64,000 nucleotides of DNA. It comes from Loripinus fragilis. Taxonomy: Eukaryota > Mollusca > Bivalvia > Lucinida > Lucinidae. Below the pieces are notes generated by a model. It made no database searches and was not told the origin of the DNA. It saw only the letters and a list, made by a program, of their open reading frames with translations. This document shows, one piece after another, positions 23,991 through 37,895 of this stretch (position 1 is the first letter of the stretch; each line of letters begins with the position of its first letter). The translations under genes were made by a program, and so were the position numbers. The stretch covers positions 558,001-622,000 of the forward strand of contig CAXHUL010000214.1 of the NCBI GenBank assembly GCA_964019695.1, in the 5' to 3' direction.

Positions 23991-26443
23991 TTGAGAAAAT
24001 GCGACCTTCGCGAAAAGCCCCGGAACCTATTGCAAAGTGATGAGCAGTGCCCAGGAGCACCTCTCAGTCATTTGCGCAAAATTCCTTCGGCTACAAGTGG
24101 CTCAAATAAGGGCGTGAAAATTGTGCCGAAAGCCCTTTCAGGGGCTATTGCTCGGCACTCGGGGGACGGAAAATTTTATGCAATGCCTCACAATGAAGCA
24201 CTGGTCGGGGGCTAACTTCTGGCACCAGTTTCGAGCCCGTCCATGAAAGTGACCCGCGCAAGTTTTAGGCCGGTTCGGCTACTCTGGCCTAATGGGGCCT
24301 AATGGGAAGATCTTCTAATGCTCATAACTTTTTAATTTTCCGATGGAACGCTTTGAAATTTTCACCATTTGTAGACGGCCTCCCGTACTACAAACTGATG
24401 CCCGTGTGGGCATGATGAAAATAGTAGTTCGCGAGACGGAAGCGCGTAAAGCTTCGGGGCGGCAGACTTCCACACCCCGATAACTCGGTATCGAAACATT
24501 GTTGCGGGCGGGTGCGCATGGCAATACCTGCGCCTCTGTTGGCCCTATCCGCGTGCAAAATCTAAAAGCGATCAGAGCCTGAGAAAGCGCGTACAACCGC
24601 TATCCCCATTTGCCTTGGGCCCTATGGGAAACCAGGAAATATCATAATTGCGGTCCGGGGCGCGCGCGCACAATGATAATTTTCACACCCGAGTAAGCTC
24701 TTTTATAGGTCAACATTTTGGAAAAAAATTGGCTTGCTGCCCACAGCAGGAGCTGAGAACCATGCATTCGGAGGTTTTCACACCCCACCCACTAATGCCC
24801 TCAAAGTTTGAGAAAACGCGACCTTCGCGAAAAGCCCCGGAACCTATTGCAAAGTGATGAGCAGTGCCCAGGAGCACCTCTCAGTCATTTGCGCAAAATT
24901 CCTTCGGCTACAAGTGGCTCAAATAAGGGCGTGAAAATTGTGCCGAAAGCCCTTTCAGGGGCTATTGCTCGGCACTCGGGGGACGGAAAATTTTACGCAA
25001 TGCCTCACAATGAAGCACTGGTCGGGGGCTAACTTCTGGCACCAGTTTCGAGCCCGTCCGTGAAAGTGACCCGCGCAAGTTTTAGGCCGGTTCGGCTACT
25101 CTGGCCTAATGGGGCCTAATGGGAAGATCTTCTAATGCTCATAACTTTTTAATTTTCCGATGGAACGCTTTGAAATTTTCACCATTTGTAGACGGCCTCC
25201 CGTACTACAAACTGATGCCCGTGTGGGCATGATGAAAATAGTAGTTCGCGAGACGGAAGCGCGTAAAGCTTCGGGGCGGCAGACTTCCACACCCCGATAA
25301 CTCGGTATCGAAACATTGTTGCGGGCGGGTGCGCATGGCAATACCTGCGCCTCTGTTGGCCCTATCCGCGTGCAAAATCTAAAAGCGATCAGAGCCTTAG
25401 AAAGCGCGTACAACCGCTATCCCCATTTGCCTTGGGCCCTATGGGAAAACAGGAAATATCATAATTGCGGTCCGGGGCGCGCGCGCACAATGATAATTTT
25501 CACACCCGAGTAAGCTCTTTTATAGGTCAACATTTTGGAAAAAAAATTGGCTTGCTGCCCACAGCAGGAGCTGAGAACCATGCATTCGGAGGTTTTCACA
25601 CCCCACCCACTAATGCCCTCAAAGTTTGAGAAAACGCGACCTTCGCGAAAAGCCCCGGAACCTATTGCAAAGTGATGAGCAGTGCCCAGGAGCACCTCTC
25701 AGTCATTTGCGCAAAATTCCTTCGGCTACAAGTGGCTCAAATAAGGGCGTGAAAATTGTGCCGAAAGCCCTTTCAGGGGCTATTGCTCGGCACTCGGGGG
25801 ACGGAAAATTTTACGCAATGCCTCACAATGAAGCACTGGTCGGGGGCTAACTTCTGGCACCAGTTTCGAGCCCGTCCGTGAAAGTGACCCGCGCAAGTTT
25901 TAGGCCGGTTCGGCTACTCTGGCCTAATGGGGCCTAATGGGAAGATCTTCTAATGCTCATAACTTTTTAATTTTCCGATGGAACGCTTTGAAATTTTCAC
26001 CATTTGTAGACGGCCTCCCGTACTACAAACTGATGCCCGTGTGGGCATGATAAAAATAGTAGTTCGCGAGACGGAAGCGCGTAAAGCTTCGGGGCGGCAG
26101 ACTTCCACACCCCGATAACTCGGTATCGAAACATTGTTGCGGGCGGGTGCGCATGGCAATACCTGCGCCTCTGTTGGCCCTATCCGCGTGCAAAATCTAA
26201 AAGCGATCAGAGCCTTAGAAAGCGCGTACAACCGCTATCCCCATTTGCCTTGGGCCCTATGGGAAAACAGGAAATATCATAATTGCGGTCCGGGGCGCGC
26301 GCGCACAATGATAATTTTCACACCCGAGTAAGCTCTTTTATAGGTCAACATTTTGGAAAAAAAATTGGCTTGCTGCCCACAGCAGGAGCTGAGAACCATG
26401 CATTCGGAGGTTTTCACACCCCACCCACTAATGCCCTCAAAGT
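23991..26443. repeat. Three-monomer higher-order repeat, copy 1 (M30-M32)
   Basis: M30 (23991) carries T at 24179, A at 24243, G at 24581 and C at 24632, plus private T at 24000 and one A lost from the A8 run. M31 (24808) is consensus. M32 (25626) has A at 26052. All four shared M30 markers recur in M33 at 2453 bp, that is three monomers minus the lost A, and the M32 marker recurs in M35 and M38. Confidence 0.9.
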
Positions 26444-28897
26444 TTGAGAAAACGCGACCTTCGCGAAAAGCCCCGGAACCTATTGCAAAGTGATGAGCAG
26501 TGCCCAGGAGCACCTCTCAGTCATTTGCGCAAAATTCCTTCGGCTACAAGTGGCTCAAATAAGGGCGTGAAAATTGTGCCGAAAGCCCTTTCAGGGGCTA
26601 TTGCTCGGCACTCGGGGGACGGAAAATTTTATGCAATGCCTCACAATGAAGCACTGGTCGGGGGCTAACTTCTGGCACCAGTTTCGAGCCCGTCCATGAA
26701 AGTGACCCGCGCAAGTTTTAGGCCGGTTCGGCTACTCTGGCCTAATGGGGCCTAATGGGAAGATCTTCTAATGCTCATAACTTTTTAATTTTCCGATGGA
26801 ACGCTTTGAAATTTTCACCATTTGTAGACGGCCTCCCGTACTACAAACTGATGCCCGTGTGGGCATGATGAAAATAGTAGTTCGCGAGACGGAAGCGCGT
26901 AAAGCTTCGGGGCGGCAGACTTCCACACCCCGATAACTCGGTATCGAAACATTGTTGCGGGCGGGTGCGCATGGCAATACCTGCGCCTCTGTTGGCCCTA
27001 TCCGCGTGCAAAATCTAAAAGCGATCAGAGCCTGAGAAAGCGCGTACAACCGCTATCCCCATTTGCCTTGGGCCCTATGGGAAACCAGGAAATATCATAA
27101 TTGCGGTCCGGGGCGCGCGCGCACAATGATAATTTTCACACCCGAGTAAGCTCTTTTATAGGTCAACATTTTGGAAAAAAAATTGGCTTGCTGCCCACAG
27201 CAGGAGCTGAGAACCATGCATTCGGAGGTTTTCACACCCCACCCACTAATGCCCTCAAAGTTTGAGAAAACGCGACCTTCGCGAAAAGCCCCGGAACCTA
27301 TTGCAAAGTGATGAGCAGTGCCCAGGAGCACCTCTCAGTCATTTGCGCAAAATTCCTTCGGCTACAAGTGGCTCAAATAAGGGCGTGAAAATTGTGCCGA
27401 AAGCCCTTTCAGGGGCTATTGCTCGGCACTCGGGGGACGGAAAATTTTACGCAATGCCTCACAATGAAGCACTGGTCGGGGGCTAACTTCTGGCACCAGT
27501 TTCGAGCCCGTCCGTGAAAGTGACCCGCGCAAGTTTTAGGCCGGTTCGGCTACTCTGGCCTAATGGGGCCTAATGGGAAGATCTTCTAATGCTCATAACT
27601 TTTTAATTTTCCGATGGAACGCTTTGAAATTTTCACCATTTGTAGACGGCCTCCCGTACTACAAACTGATGCCCGTGTGGGCATGATGAAAATAGTAGTT
27701 CGCGAGACGGAAGCGCGTAAAGCTTCGGGGCGGCAGACTTCCACACCCCGATAACTCGGTATCGAAACATTGTTGCGGGCGGGTGCGCATGGCAATACCT
27801 GCGCCTCTGTTGGCCCTATCCGCGTGCAAAATCTAAAAGCGATCAGAGCCTTAGAAAGCGCGTACAACCGCTATCCCCATTTGCCTTGGGCCCTATGGGA
27901 AAACAGGAAATATCATAATTGCGGTCCGGGGCGCGCGCGCACAATGATAATTTTCACACCCGAGTAAGCTCTTTTATAGGTCAACATTTTGGAAAAAAAA
28001 TTGGCTTGCTGCCCACAGCAGGAGCTGAGAACCATGCATTCGGAGGTTTTCACACCCCACCCACTAATGCCCTCAAAGTTTGAGAAAACGCGACCTTCGC
28101 GAAAAGCCCCGGAACCTATTGCAAAGTGATGAGCAGTGCCCAGGAGCACCTCTCAGTCATTTGCGCAAAATTCCTTCGGCTACAAGTGGCTCAAATAAGG
28201 GCGTGAAAATTGTGCCGAAAGCCCTTTCAGGGGCTATTGCTCGGCACTCGGGGGACGGAAAATTTTACGCAATGCCTCACAATGAAGCACTGGTCGGGGG
28301 CTAACTTCTGGCACCAGTTTCGAGCCCGTCCGTGAAAGTGACCCGCGCAAGTTTTAGGCCGGTTCGGCTACTCTGGCCTAATGGGGCCTAATGGGAAGAT
28401 CTTCTAATGCTCATAACTTTTTAATTTTCCGATGGAACGCTTTGAAATTTTCACCATTTGTAGACGGCCTCCCGTACTACAAACTGATGCCCGTGTGGGC
28501 ATGATAAAAATAGTAGTTCGCGAGACGGAAGCGCGTAAAGCTTCGGGGCGGCAGACTTCCACACCCCGATAACTCGGTATCGAAACATTGTTGCGGGCGG
28601 GTGCGCATGGCAATACCTGCGCCTCTGTTGGCCCTATCCGCGTGCAAAATCTAAAAGCGATCAGAGCCTTAGAAAGCGCGTACAACCGCTATCCCCATTT
28701 GCCTTGGGCCCTATGGGAAAACAGGAAATATCATAATTGCGGTCCGGGGCGCGCGCGCACAATGATAATTTTCACACCCGAGTAAGCTCTTTTATAGGTC
28801 AACATTTTGGAAAAAAAATTGGCTTGCTGCCCACAGCAGGAGCTGAGAACCATGCATTCGGAGGTTTTCACACCCCACCCACTAATGCCCTCAAAGT
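26444..28897. repeat. Three-monomer higher-order repeat, copy 2 (M33-M35)
   Basis: M33 repeats the M30 markers (26632, 26696, 27034, 27085). M34 (27262) is consensus. M35 (28080) has A at 28506, matching 26052. M33 has the full A8 run, so the deletion in M30 arose after the duplication or was corrected. Confidence 0.9.
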
Positions 28898-31351
28898 TTG
28901 AGAAAACGCGACCTTCGCGAAAAGCCCCGGAACCTATTGCAAAGTGATGAGCAGTGCCCAGGAGCACCTCTCAGTCATTTGCGCAAAATTCCTTCGGCTA
29001 CAAGTGGCTCAAATAAGGGCGTGAAAATTGTGTCGAAAGCCCTTTCAGGGGCTATTGCTCGGCACTCGGGGGACGGAAAATTTTACGCAATGCCTCACAA
29101 TGAAGCACTGGTCGGGGGCTAACTTCTGGCACCAGTTTCGAGCCCGTCCGTGAAAGTGACCCGCGCAAGTTTTAGGCCGGTTCGGCTACTCTGGCCTAAT
29201 GGGGCCTAATGGGAAGATCTTCTAATGCTCATAACTTTTTAATTTTCCGATGGAACGCTTTGAAATTTTCACCATTTGTAGACGGCCTCCCGTACTACAA
29301 ACTGATGCCCATGTGGGCATGATGAAAATAGTAGTTCGCGAGACGGAAGCACGTAAAGCTTCGGGGCGGCAGACTTCCACACCCCGATAACTCGGTATCG
29401 AAACATTGTTGCGGGCGGGTGCGCATGGCAATACCTGCGCCTCTGTTGGCCCTATCCGCGTGCAAAATCTAAAAGCGATCAGAGCCTTAGAAAGCGCGTA
29501 CAACCGCTATCCCCATTTGCGTTGGGCCCTATGGGAAAACAGGAAATATCATAATTGCGGTCCGGGGCGCGCGCGCACAATGATAATTTTCACACCCGAG
29601 TAAGCTCTTTTATAGGTCAACATTTTGGAAAAAAAATTGGCTTGCTGCCCACAGCAGGAGCTGAGAACCATGCATTCGGAGGTTTTCACACCCCACCCAC
29701 TAATGCCCTCAAAGTTTGAGAAAACGCGACCTTCGCGAAAAGCCCCGGAACCTATTGCAAAGTGATGAGCAGTGCCCAGGAGCACCTCTCAGTCATTTGC
29801 GTAAAATTCCTTCGGCTACAAGTGGCTCAAATAAGGGCGTGAAAATTGTGCCGAAAGCCCTTTCAGGGGCTATTGCTCGGCACTCGGGGGACGGAAAATT
29901 TTACGCAATGCCTCACAATGAAGCACTGGTCGGGGGCTAACTTCTGGCACCAGTTTCGAGCCCGTCCGTGAAAGTGACCCGCGCAAGTTTTAGGCCGGTT
30001 CGGCTACTCTGGCCTAATGGGGCCTAATGGGAAGATCTTCTAATGCTCATAACTTTTTAATTTTCCGATGGAACGCTTTGAAATTTTCACCATTTGTAGA
30101 CGGCCTCCCGTACTACAAACTGATGCCCGTGTGGGCATGATGAAAATAGTAGTTCGCGAGACGGAAGCGCGTAAAGCTTCGGGGAGGCAGACTTCCACAC
30201 CCCGATAACTCGGTATCGAAACATTGTTGCGGGCGGGTGCGCATGGCAATACCTGCGCCTCTGTTGGCCCTATCCGCGTGCAAAATCTAAAAGCGATCAG
30301 AGCCTTAGAAAGCGCGTACAACCGCTATCCCCATTTGCCTTGGGCCCTATGGGAAAACAGGAAATATCATAATTGCGGTCCGGGGCGCGCACGCACAATG
30401 ATAATTTTCACACCCGAGTAAGCTCTTTTATAGGTCAACATTTTGGAAAAAAAATTGGCTTGCTGCCCACAGCAGGAGCTGAGAACCATGCATTCGGAGG
30501 TTTTCACACCCCACCCACTAATGCCCTCAAAGTTTGAGAAAACGCGACCTTCGCGAAAAGCCCCGGAACCTATTGCAAAGTGATGAGCAGTGCCCAGGAG
30601 CACCTCTCAGTCATTTGCGCAAAATTCCTTCGGCTACAAGTGGCTCAAATAAGGGCGTGAAAATTGTGCCGAAAGCCCTTTCAGGGGCTATTGCTCGGCA
30701 CTCGGGGGACGGAAAATTTTACGCAATGCCTCACAATGAAGCACTGGTCGGGGGCTAACTTCTGGCACCAGTTTCGAGCCCGTCCGTGAAAGTGACCCGC
30801 GCAAGTTTTAGGCCGGTTCGGCTACTCTGGCCTAATGGGGCCTAATGGGAAGATCTTCTAATGCTCATAACTTTTTAATTTTCCGATGGAACGCTTTGAA
30901 ATTTTCACCATTTGTAGACGGCCTCCCGTACTACAAACTGATGCCCGTGTGGGCATGATAAAAATAGTAGTTCGCGAGACGGAAGCGCGTAAAGCTTCGG
31001 GGCGGCAGACTTCCACACCCCGATAACTCGGTATCGAAACATTGTTGCGGGCGGGTGCGCATGGCAATACCTGCGCCTCTGTTGGCCCTATCCGCGTGCA
31101 AAATCTAAAAGCGATCAGAGCCTTAGAAAGCGCGTACAACCGCTATCCCCATTTGCCTTGGGCCCTATGGGAAAACAGGAAATATCATAATTGCGGTCCG
31201 GGGCGCGCGCGCACAATGATAATTTTCACACCCGAGTAAGCTCTTTTATAGGTCAACATTTTGGAAAAAAAATTGGCTTGCTGCCCACAGCAGGAGCTGA
31301 GAACCATGCATTCGGAGGTTTTCACACCCCACCCACTAATGCCCTCAAAGT
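28898..31351. repeat. Three-monomer higher-order repeat, copy 3 (M36-M38)
   Basis: M36 has T at 29033, A at 29311, A at 29351 and a private G at 29521. M37 (29716) has T at 29802, A at 30185 and a private A at 30391. M38 (30534) has A at 30960, continuing the series 26052, 28506, 30960. The first monomer lacks the M30/M33 markers, so this is a second variant of the three-monomer unit. Confidence 0.88.
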
Positions 31352-32987
31352 TTGAGAAAACGCGACCTTCGCGAAAAGCCCCGGAACCTATTGCAAAGTG
31401 ATGAGCAGTGCCCAGGAGCACCTCTCAGTCATTTGCGCAAAATTCCTTCGGCTACAAGTGGCTCAAATAAGGGCGTGAAAATTGTGTCGAAAGCCCTTTC
31501 AGGGGCTATTGCTCGGCACTCGGGGGACGGAAAATTTTACGCAATGCCTCACAATGAAGCACTGGTCGGGGGCTAACTTCTGGCACCAGTTTCGAGCCCG
31601 TCCGTGAAAGTGACCCGCGCAAGTTTTAGGCCGGTTCGGCTACTCTGGCCTAATGGGGCCTAATGGGAAGATCTTCTAATGCTCATAACTTTTTAATTTT
31701 CCGATGGAACGCTTTGAAATTTTCACCATTTGTAGACGGCCTCCCGTACTACAAACTGATGCCCATGTGGGCATGATGAAAATAGTAGTTCGCGAGACGG
31801 AAGCACGTAAAGCTTCGGGGCGGCAGACTTCCACACCCCGATAACTCGGTATCGAAACATTGTTGCGGGCGGGTGCACATGGCAATACCTGCGCCTCTGT
31901 TGGCCCTATCCGCGTGCAAAATCTAAAAGCGATCAGAGCCTTAGAAAGCGCGTACAACCGCTATCCCCATTTGCCTTGGGCCCTATGGGAAAACAGGAAA
32001 TATCATAATTGCGGTCCGGGGCGCGCGCGCACAATGATAATTTTCACACCCGAGTAAGCTCTTTTATAGGTCAACATTTTGGAAAAAAAATTGGCTTGCT
32101 GCCCACAGCAGGAGCTGAGAACCATGCATTCGGAGGTTTTCACACCCCACCCACTAATGCCCTCAAAGTTTGAGAAAACGCGACCTTCGCGAAAAGCCCC
32201 GGAACCTATTGCAAAGTGATGAGCAGTGCCCAGGAGCACCTCTCAGTCATTTGCGTAAAATTCCTTCGGCTACAAGTGGCTCAAATAAGGGCGTGAAAAT
32301 TGTGCCGAAAGCCCTTTCAGGGGCTATTGCTCGGCACTCAGGGGACGGAAAATTTTACGCAATGCCTCACAATGAAGCACTGGTCGGGGGCTAACTTCTG
32401 GCACCAGTTTCGAGCCCGTCCGTGAAAGTGACCCGCGCAAGTTTTAGGCCGGTTCGGCTACTCTGGCCTAATGGGGCCTAATGGGAAGATCTTCTAATGC
32501 TCATAACTTTTTAATTTTCCGATGGAACGCTTTGAAATTTTCACCATTTGTAGACGGCCTCCCGTACTACAAACTGATGCCCGTGTGGGCATGATGAAAA
32601 TAGTAGTTCGCGAGACGGAAGTGCGTAAAGCTTCGGGGAGGCAGACTTCCACACCCCGATAACTCGGTATCGAAACATTGTTGCGGGCGGGTGCGCATGG
32701 CAATACCTGCGCCTCTGTTGGCCCTATCCGCGTGCAAAATCTAAAAGCGATCAGAGCCTTAGAAAGCGCGTACAACCGCTATCCCCATTTGCCTTGGGCC
32801 CTATGGGAAAACAGGAAATATCATAATTGCGGTCCGGGGCGCGCGCGCACAATGATAATTTTCACACCCGAGTAAGCTCTTTTATAGGTCAACATTTTGG
32901 AAAAAAAATTGGCTTGCTGCCCACAGCAGGAGCTGAGAACCATGCATTCGGAGGTTTTCACACCCCACCCACTAATGCCCTCAAAGT
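31352..32987. repeat. Three-monomer higher-order repeat, copy 4, first two monomers (M39-M40)
   Basis: M39 repeats the M36 markers (31487, 31765, 31805) with a private A at 31877. M40 (32170) repeats the M37 markers (32256, 32639) with private changes at 32340 and 32622. The expected third monomer, M41, lacks the 30960-type marker, so the period ends here. Confidence 0.88.
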
Positions 32988-35441
32988 TTGAGAAAACGCG
33001 ACCTTCGCAAAAAGCCCCGGAACCTATTGCAAAGTGATGAGCAGTGCCCAGGAGCACCTCTCAGTCATTTGCGCAAAATTCCTTCGGCTACAAGTGGCTC
33101 AAATAAGGGCGTGAAAATTGTGCCGAAAGCCCTTTCAGGGGCTATTGCTCGGCACTCGGGGGACGGAAAATTTTACGCAATGCCTCACAATGAAGCACTG
33201 GTCGGGGGCTAACTTCTGGCACCAGTTTCAAGCCCGTCCGTGAAAGTGACCCGCGCAAGTTTTAGGCCGGTTCGGCTACTCTGGCCTAATGGGGCCTAAT
33301 GGGAAGATCTTCTAATGCTCATAACTTTTTAATTTTCCGATGGAACGCTTTGAAATTTTCACCATTTGTAGACGGCCTCCCGTACTACAAACTGATGCCC
33401 GTGTGGGCATGATGAAAATAGTAGTTCGCGAGACGGAAGCGCGTAAAGCTTCGGGGCGGCAGACTTCCACACCCCGATAACTCGGTATCGAAACATTGTT
33501 GCGGGCGGGTGCGCATGGCAATACCTGCGCCTCTGTTGGCCCTATCCGCGTGCAAAATCTAAAAGCGATCAGAGCCTTAGAAAGCGCGTACAACCGCTAT
33601 CCCCATTTGCCTTGGGCCCTATGGGAAAACAGGAAATATCATAATTGCGGTCCGGGGCGCGCGCGCACAATGATAATTTTCACACCCGAGTAAGCTCTTT
33701 TATAGGTCAACATTTTGGAAAAATAATTGGCTTGCTGCCCACAGCAGGAGCTGAGAACCATGCATTCGGAGGTTTTCACACCCCACCCACTAATGCCCTC
33801 AAAGTTTGAGAAAACGCGACCTTCGCAAAAAGCCCCGGAACCTATTGCAAAGTGATGAGCAGTGCCCAGGAGCACCTCTCAGTCATTTGCGCAAAATTCC
33901 TTCGGCTACAAGTGGCTCAAATAAGGGCGTGAAAATTGTGCCGAAAGCCCTTTCAGGGGCTATTGCTCGGCACTCGGGGGACGGAAAATTTTACGTAATG
34001 CCTCACAATGAAGCACTGGTCGGGGGCTAACTTCTGGCACCAGTTTCGAGCCCGTCCGTGAAAGTGACCCGCGCAAGTTTTAGGCCGGTTCGGCTACTCT
34101 GGCCTAATGGGGCCTAATGGGAAGATCTTCTAATGCTCATAACTTTTTAATTTTCTGATGGAACGCTTTGAAATTTTCACCATTTGTAGACGGCCTCCCG
34201 TACTACAAACTGATGCCCGTGTGGACATGATGAAAATAGTAGTTCGCGAGACGGAAGCGCGTAAAGCTTCGGGGCGGCAGACTTCCACACCCCGATAACT
34301 CGGTATCGAAACATTGTTGCTGGCGGGTGCGCATGGCAATACCTGCGCCTCTGTTGGCCCTATCCGCGTGCAAAATCTAAAAGCGATCAGAGCCTTAGAA
34401 AGCGCGTACAACCGCTATCCCCATTTGCCTTGGGCCCTATGGGAAAACAGGAAATATCATAATTGCGGTCCGGGGCGCGCGCGCACAATGATAATTTTCA
34501 CACCCGAGTAAGCTCTTTTATAGGTCAACATTTTGGAAAAAAAATTGGCTTGCTGCCCACAGCAGGAGCTGAGAACCATGCATTCGGAGGTTTTCACACC
34601 CCACCCACTAATGCCCTCAAAGTTTGAGAAAACGCGACCTTCGCGAAAAGCCCCGGAACCTATTGCAAAGTGATGAGCAGTGCCCAGGAGCACCTCTCAG
34701 TCATTTGCGCAAAATTCCTTCGGCTACAAGTGGCTCAAATAAGGGCGTGAAAATTGTGCCGAAAGCCCTTTCAGGGGCTATTGCTCGGCACTCGGGGGAC
34801 GGAAAATTTTACGCAATGCCTCACAATGAAGCACTGGTCGGGGGCTAACTTCAGGCACCAGTTTCGAGCCCGTCCGTGAAAGTGACCCGCGCAAGTTTTA
34901 GGCCGGTTCGGCTACTCTGGCCTAATGGGGCCTAATGGGAAGATCTTCTAATGCTCATAACTTTTTAATTTTCCGATGGAACGCTTTGAAATTTTCACCA
35001 TTTGTAGACGGCCTCCCGTACTACAAACTGATGCCCGTGTGGGCATGATGAAAATAGTAGTTCGCGAGACGGAAGCGCGTAAAGCTTCGGGGCGGCAGAC
35101 TTCCACACCCCGATAACTCGGTATCGAAACATTGTTGCGGGCGGGTGCGCATGGCAATACCTGCGCCTCTGTTGGCCCTATCCGCGTGCAAAATCTAAAA
35201 GCGATCAGAGCCTTCGAAAGCGCGTACAACCGCTATCCCCATTTGCCTTGGGCCCTATGGGAAAACAGGAAATATCATAATTGCGGTCCGGGGCGCGCGC
35301 GCACAATGATAATTTTCACACCCGAGTAAGCTCTTTTATAGGTCAACATTTTGGAAAAAAAATTGGCTTGCTGCCCACAGCAGGAGCTGAGAACCATGCA
35401 TTCGGAGGTTTTCACACCCCACCCACTAATGCCCTCAAAGT
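32988..35441. repeat. Monomers M41-M43: adjacent related pair plus one
   Basis: M41 (A at 33009, A at 33230, T at 33724) and M42 (A at 33827, T at 33996, T at 34156, A at 34225, T at 34321) share the change at 33009/33827, exactly 818 bp apart, suggesting a one-monomer duplication. The same change appears far away in M64 (51818). M43 (34624) has A at 34853 and C at 35215. Confidence 0.75.
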
Positions 35442-37895
35442 TTGAGAAAACGCAACCTTCGCGAAAAGCCCCGGAACCTATTGCAAAGTGATGAGCAGTG
35501 CCCAGGAGCACCTCTCAGTCATTTGCGCAAAATTCCTTCGGCTACAAGTGGCTCAAATAAGGGCGTGAAAATTGTGCCGAAAGCCCTTTCAGGGGCTATT
35601 GCTCGGCACTCGGGGGACGGAAAATTTTACGCAATGCCTCACAATGAAGCACTGGTCGGGGGCTAACTTCTGGCACCAGTTTCGAGCCCGTCCGTGAAAG
35701 TGACCCGCGCAAGTTTTAGGCCGGTTCGGCTACTCTGGCCTAATGGGGCCTAATGGGAAGATCTTCTAATGCTCATAACTTTTTAATTTTCCGATGGAAC
35801 GCTTTGAAATTTTCACCATTTGTAGACGGCCTCCCGTACTACAAACTGATGCCCGTGTGGGCATGATGAAAATAGTAGTTCGCGAGACGGAAGCGCGTAA
35901 AGCTTCGGGGCGGCAGACTTCCACACCCCGATAACTCGGTATCGAAACATTGTTGCGGGCGGGTGCGCATGGCAATACCTGCGCCTCTGTTGGCCCTATC
36001 CGCGTGCAAAATCTAAAAGCGATCAGAGCCTTAGAAAGCGCGTACAACCGCTATCCCCATTTGCCTTGGGCCCTATGGGAAAACAAGAAATATCATAATT
36101 GCGGTCCGGGGCACGTGCGCACAATGATAATTTTCACACCCGAGTAAGCTCTTTTATAGGTCAACATTTTGGAAAAAAAATTGGCTTGCTGCCCACAGCA
36201 GGAGCTGAGAACCATGCATTCGGAGGTTTTCACACCCCACCCACTAATGCCCTCAAAGTTTGAGAAAACGCGACCTTCGCGAAAAGCCCCGGAACCTATT
36301 GCAAAGTGATGAGCAGTGCCCAGGAGCACCTCTCAGTCATTTGCGCAAAATTGCTTCGGCTACAAGTGGCTCAAATAAGGGCGTGAAAATTGTGCCGAAA
36401 GCCCTTTCAGGGGCTATTGCTCGGCACTCGGGGGACGGAAAATTTTACGCAATGCCTCACAATGAAGCACTGGTCGGGGGCTAACTTCTGGCACCAGTTT
36501 CGAGCCCGTCCGTGAAAGTGACCCGCGCAAGTTTTAGGCCGGTTCGGCTACTCTGGCCTAATGGGGCCTAATGCGAAGATCTTCTAATGCTCATAACTTT
36601 TTAATTTTCCGATGGAACGCTTTGAAATTTTCACCATTTGTAGACGGCCTCCCGTACTACAAACTGATGCCCGTGTGGGCATGATGAAAATAGTAGTTCG
36701 CGAGACGGAAGCGCGTAAATCTTCGGGGCGGCAGACTTCCACACCCCGATAACTCGGTATCGAAACATTGTTGCGGGCGGGTGCGCATGGCAATACCTGC
36801 GCCTCTGTTGGCCCTATCCGCGTGCAAAATCTAAAAGCGATCAGAGCCTTAGAAAGCGCGTACAACCGCTATCCCCATTTGCCTTGGGCCCTATGGGAAA
36901 ACAGGAAATATCATAATTGCGGTCCGGGGCGCGCGCGCACAATGATAATTTTCACACCCGAGTAAGCTCTTTTATAGGTCAACATTTTGGAAAAAAAATT
37001 GGCTTGCTGCCCACAGCAGGAGCTGAGAACCATGCATTCGGAGGTTTTCACACCCCACCCACTAATGCCCTCAAAGTTTGAGAAAACGCAACCTTCGCGA
37101 AAAGCCCCGGAACCTATTGCAAAGTGATGAGCAGTGCCCAGGAGCACCTCTCAGTCATTTGCGCAAAATTCCTTCGGCTACAAGTGGCTCAAATAAGGGC
37201 GTAAAAATTGTGCCGAAAGCCCTTTCAGGGGCTATTGCTCGGCACTCGGGGGACGGAAAATTTTACGCAATGCCTCACAATGAAGCACTGGTCGGGGGCT
37301 AACTTCTGGCACCAGTTTCGAGCCCGTCCGTGAAAGTGACCCGCGCAAGTTTTAGGCCGGTTCGGCTACTCTGGCCTAATGGGGCCTAATGGGAAGATCT
37401 TCTAATGCTCATAACTTTTTAATTTTCCGATGGAAGGCTTTGAAATTTTCACCATTTGTAGACGGCCTCCCGTACTACAAACTGATGCCCGTGTGGGCAT
37501 GATGAAAATAGTAGTTCGCGAGACGGAAGCGCGTAAAGCTTCGGGGCGGCAGACTTCCACACCCCGATAACTCGGTATCGAAACATTGTTGCGGGCGGGT
37601 GCGCATGGCAATACCTGCGCCTCTGTTGGCCCTATCCGCGTGCAAAATCTAAAAGCGATCAGAGCCTTAGAAAGCGCGTACAACCGCTATCCCCATTTGC
37701 CTTGGGCCCTATGGGAAAACAGGAAATATCATAATTGCGGTCCGGGGCGCGCGCGCACAATGATAATTTTCACACCCGAGTAAGCTCTTTTATAGGTCAA
37801 CATTTTGGAAAAAAAATTGGCTTGCTGCCCACAGCAGGAGCTGAGAACCATGCATTCGGAGGTTTTCACACCCCACCCACTAATGCCCTCAAAGT
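35442..37895. repeat. Second three-monomer higher-order repeat, copy 1 (M44-M46)
   Basis: M44 has A at 35454, A at 36086, A at 36113 and T at 36116. M45 (36260) has G at 36353, C at 36574 and T at 36720; the last destroys the AAGCTT found in other copies. M46 (37078) has A at 37090, A at 37203 and G at 37436. The M44 tail markers and both M45 markers recur 2454 bp downstream. The M44 head marker at 35454 recurs instead at 37090, only two monomers on. Confidence 0.85.
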
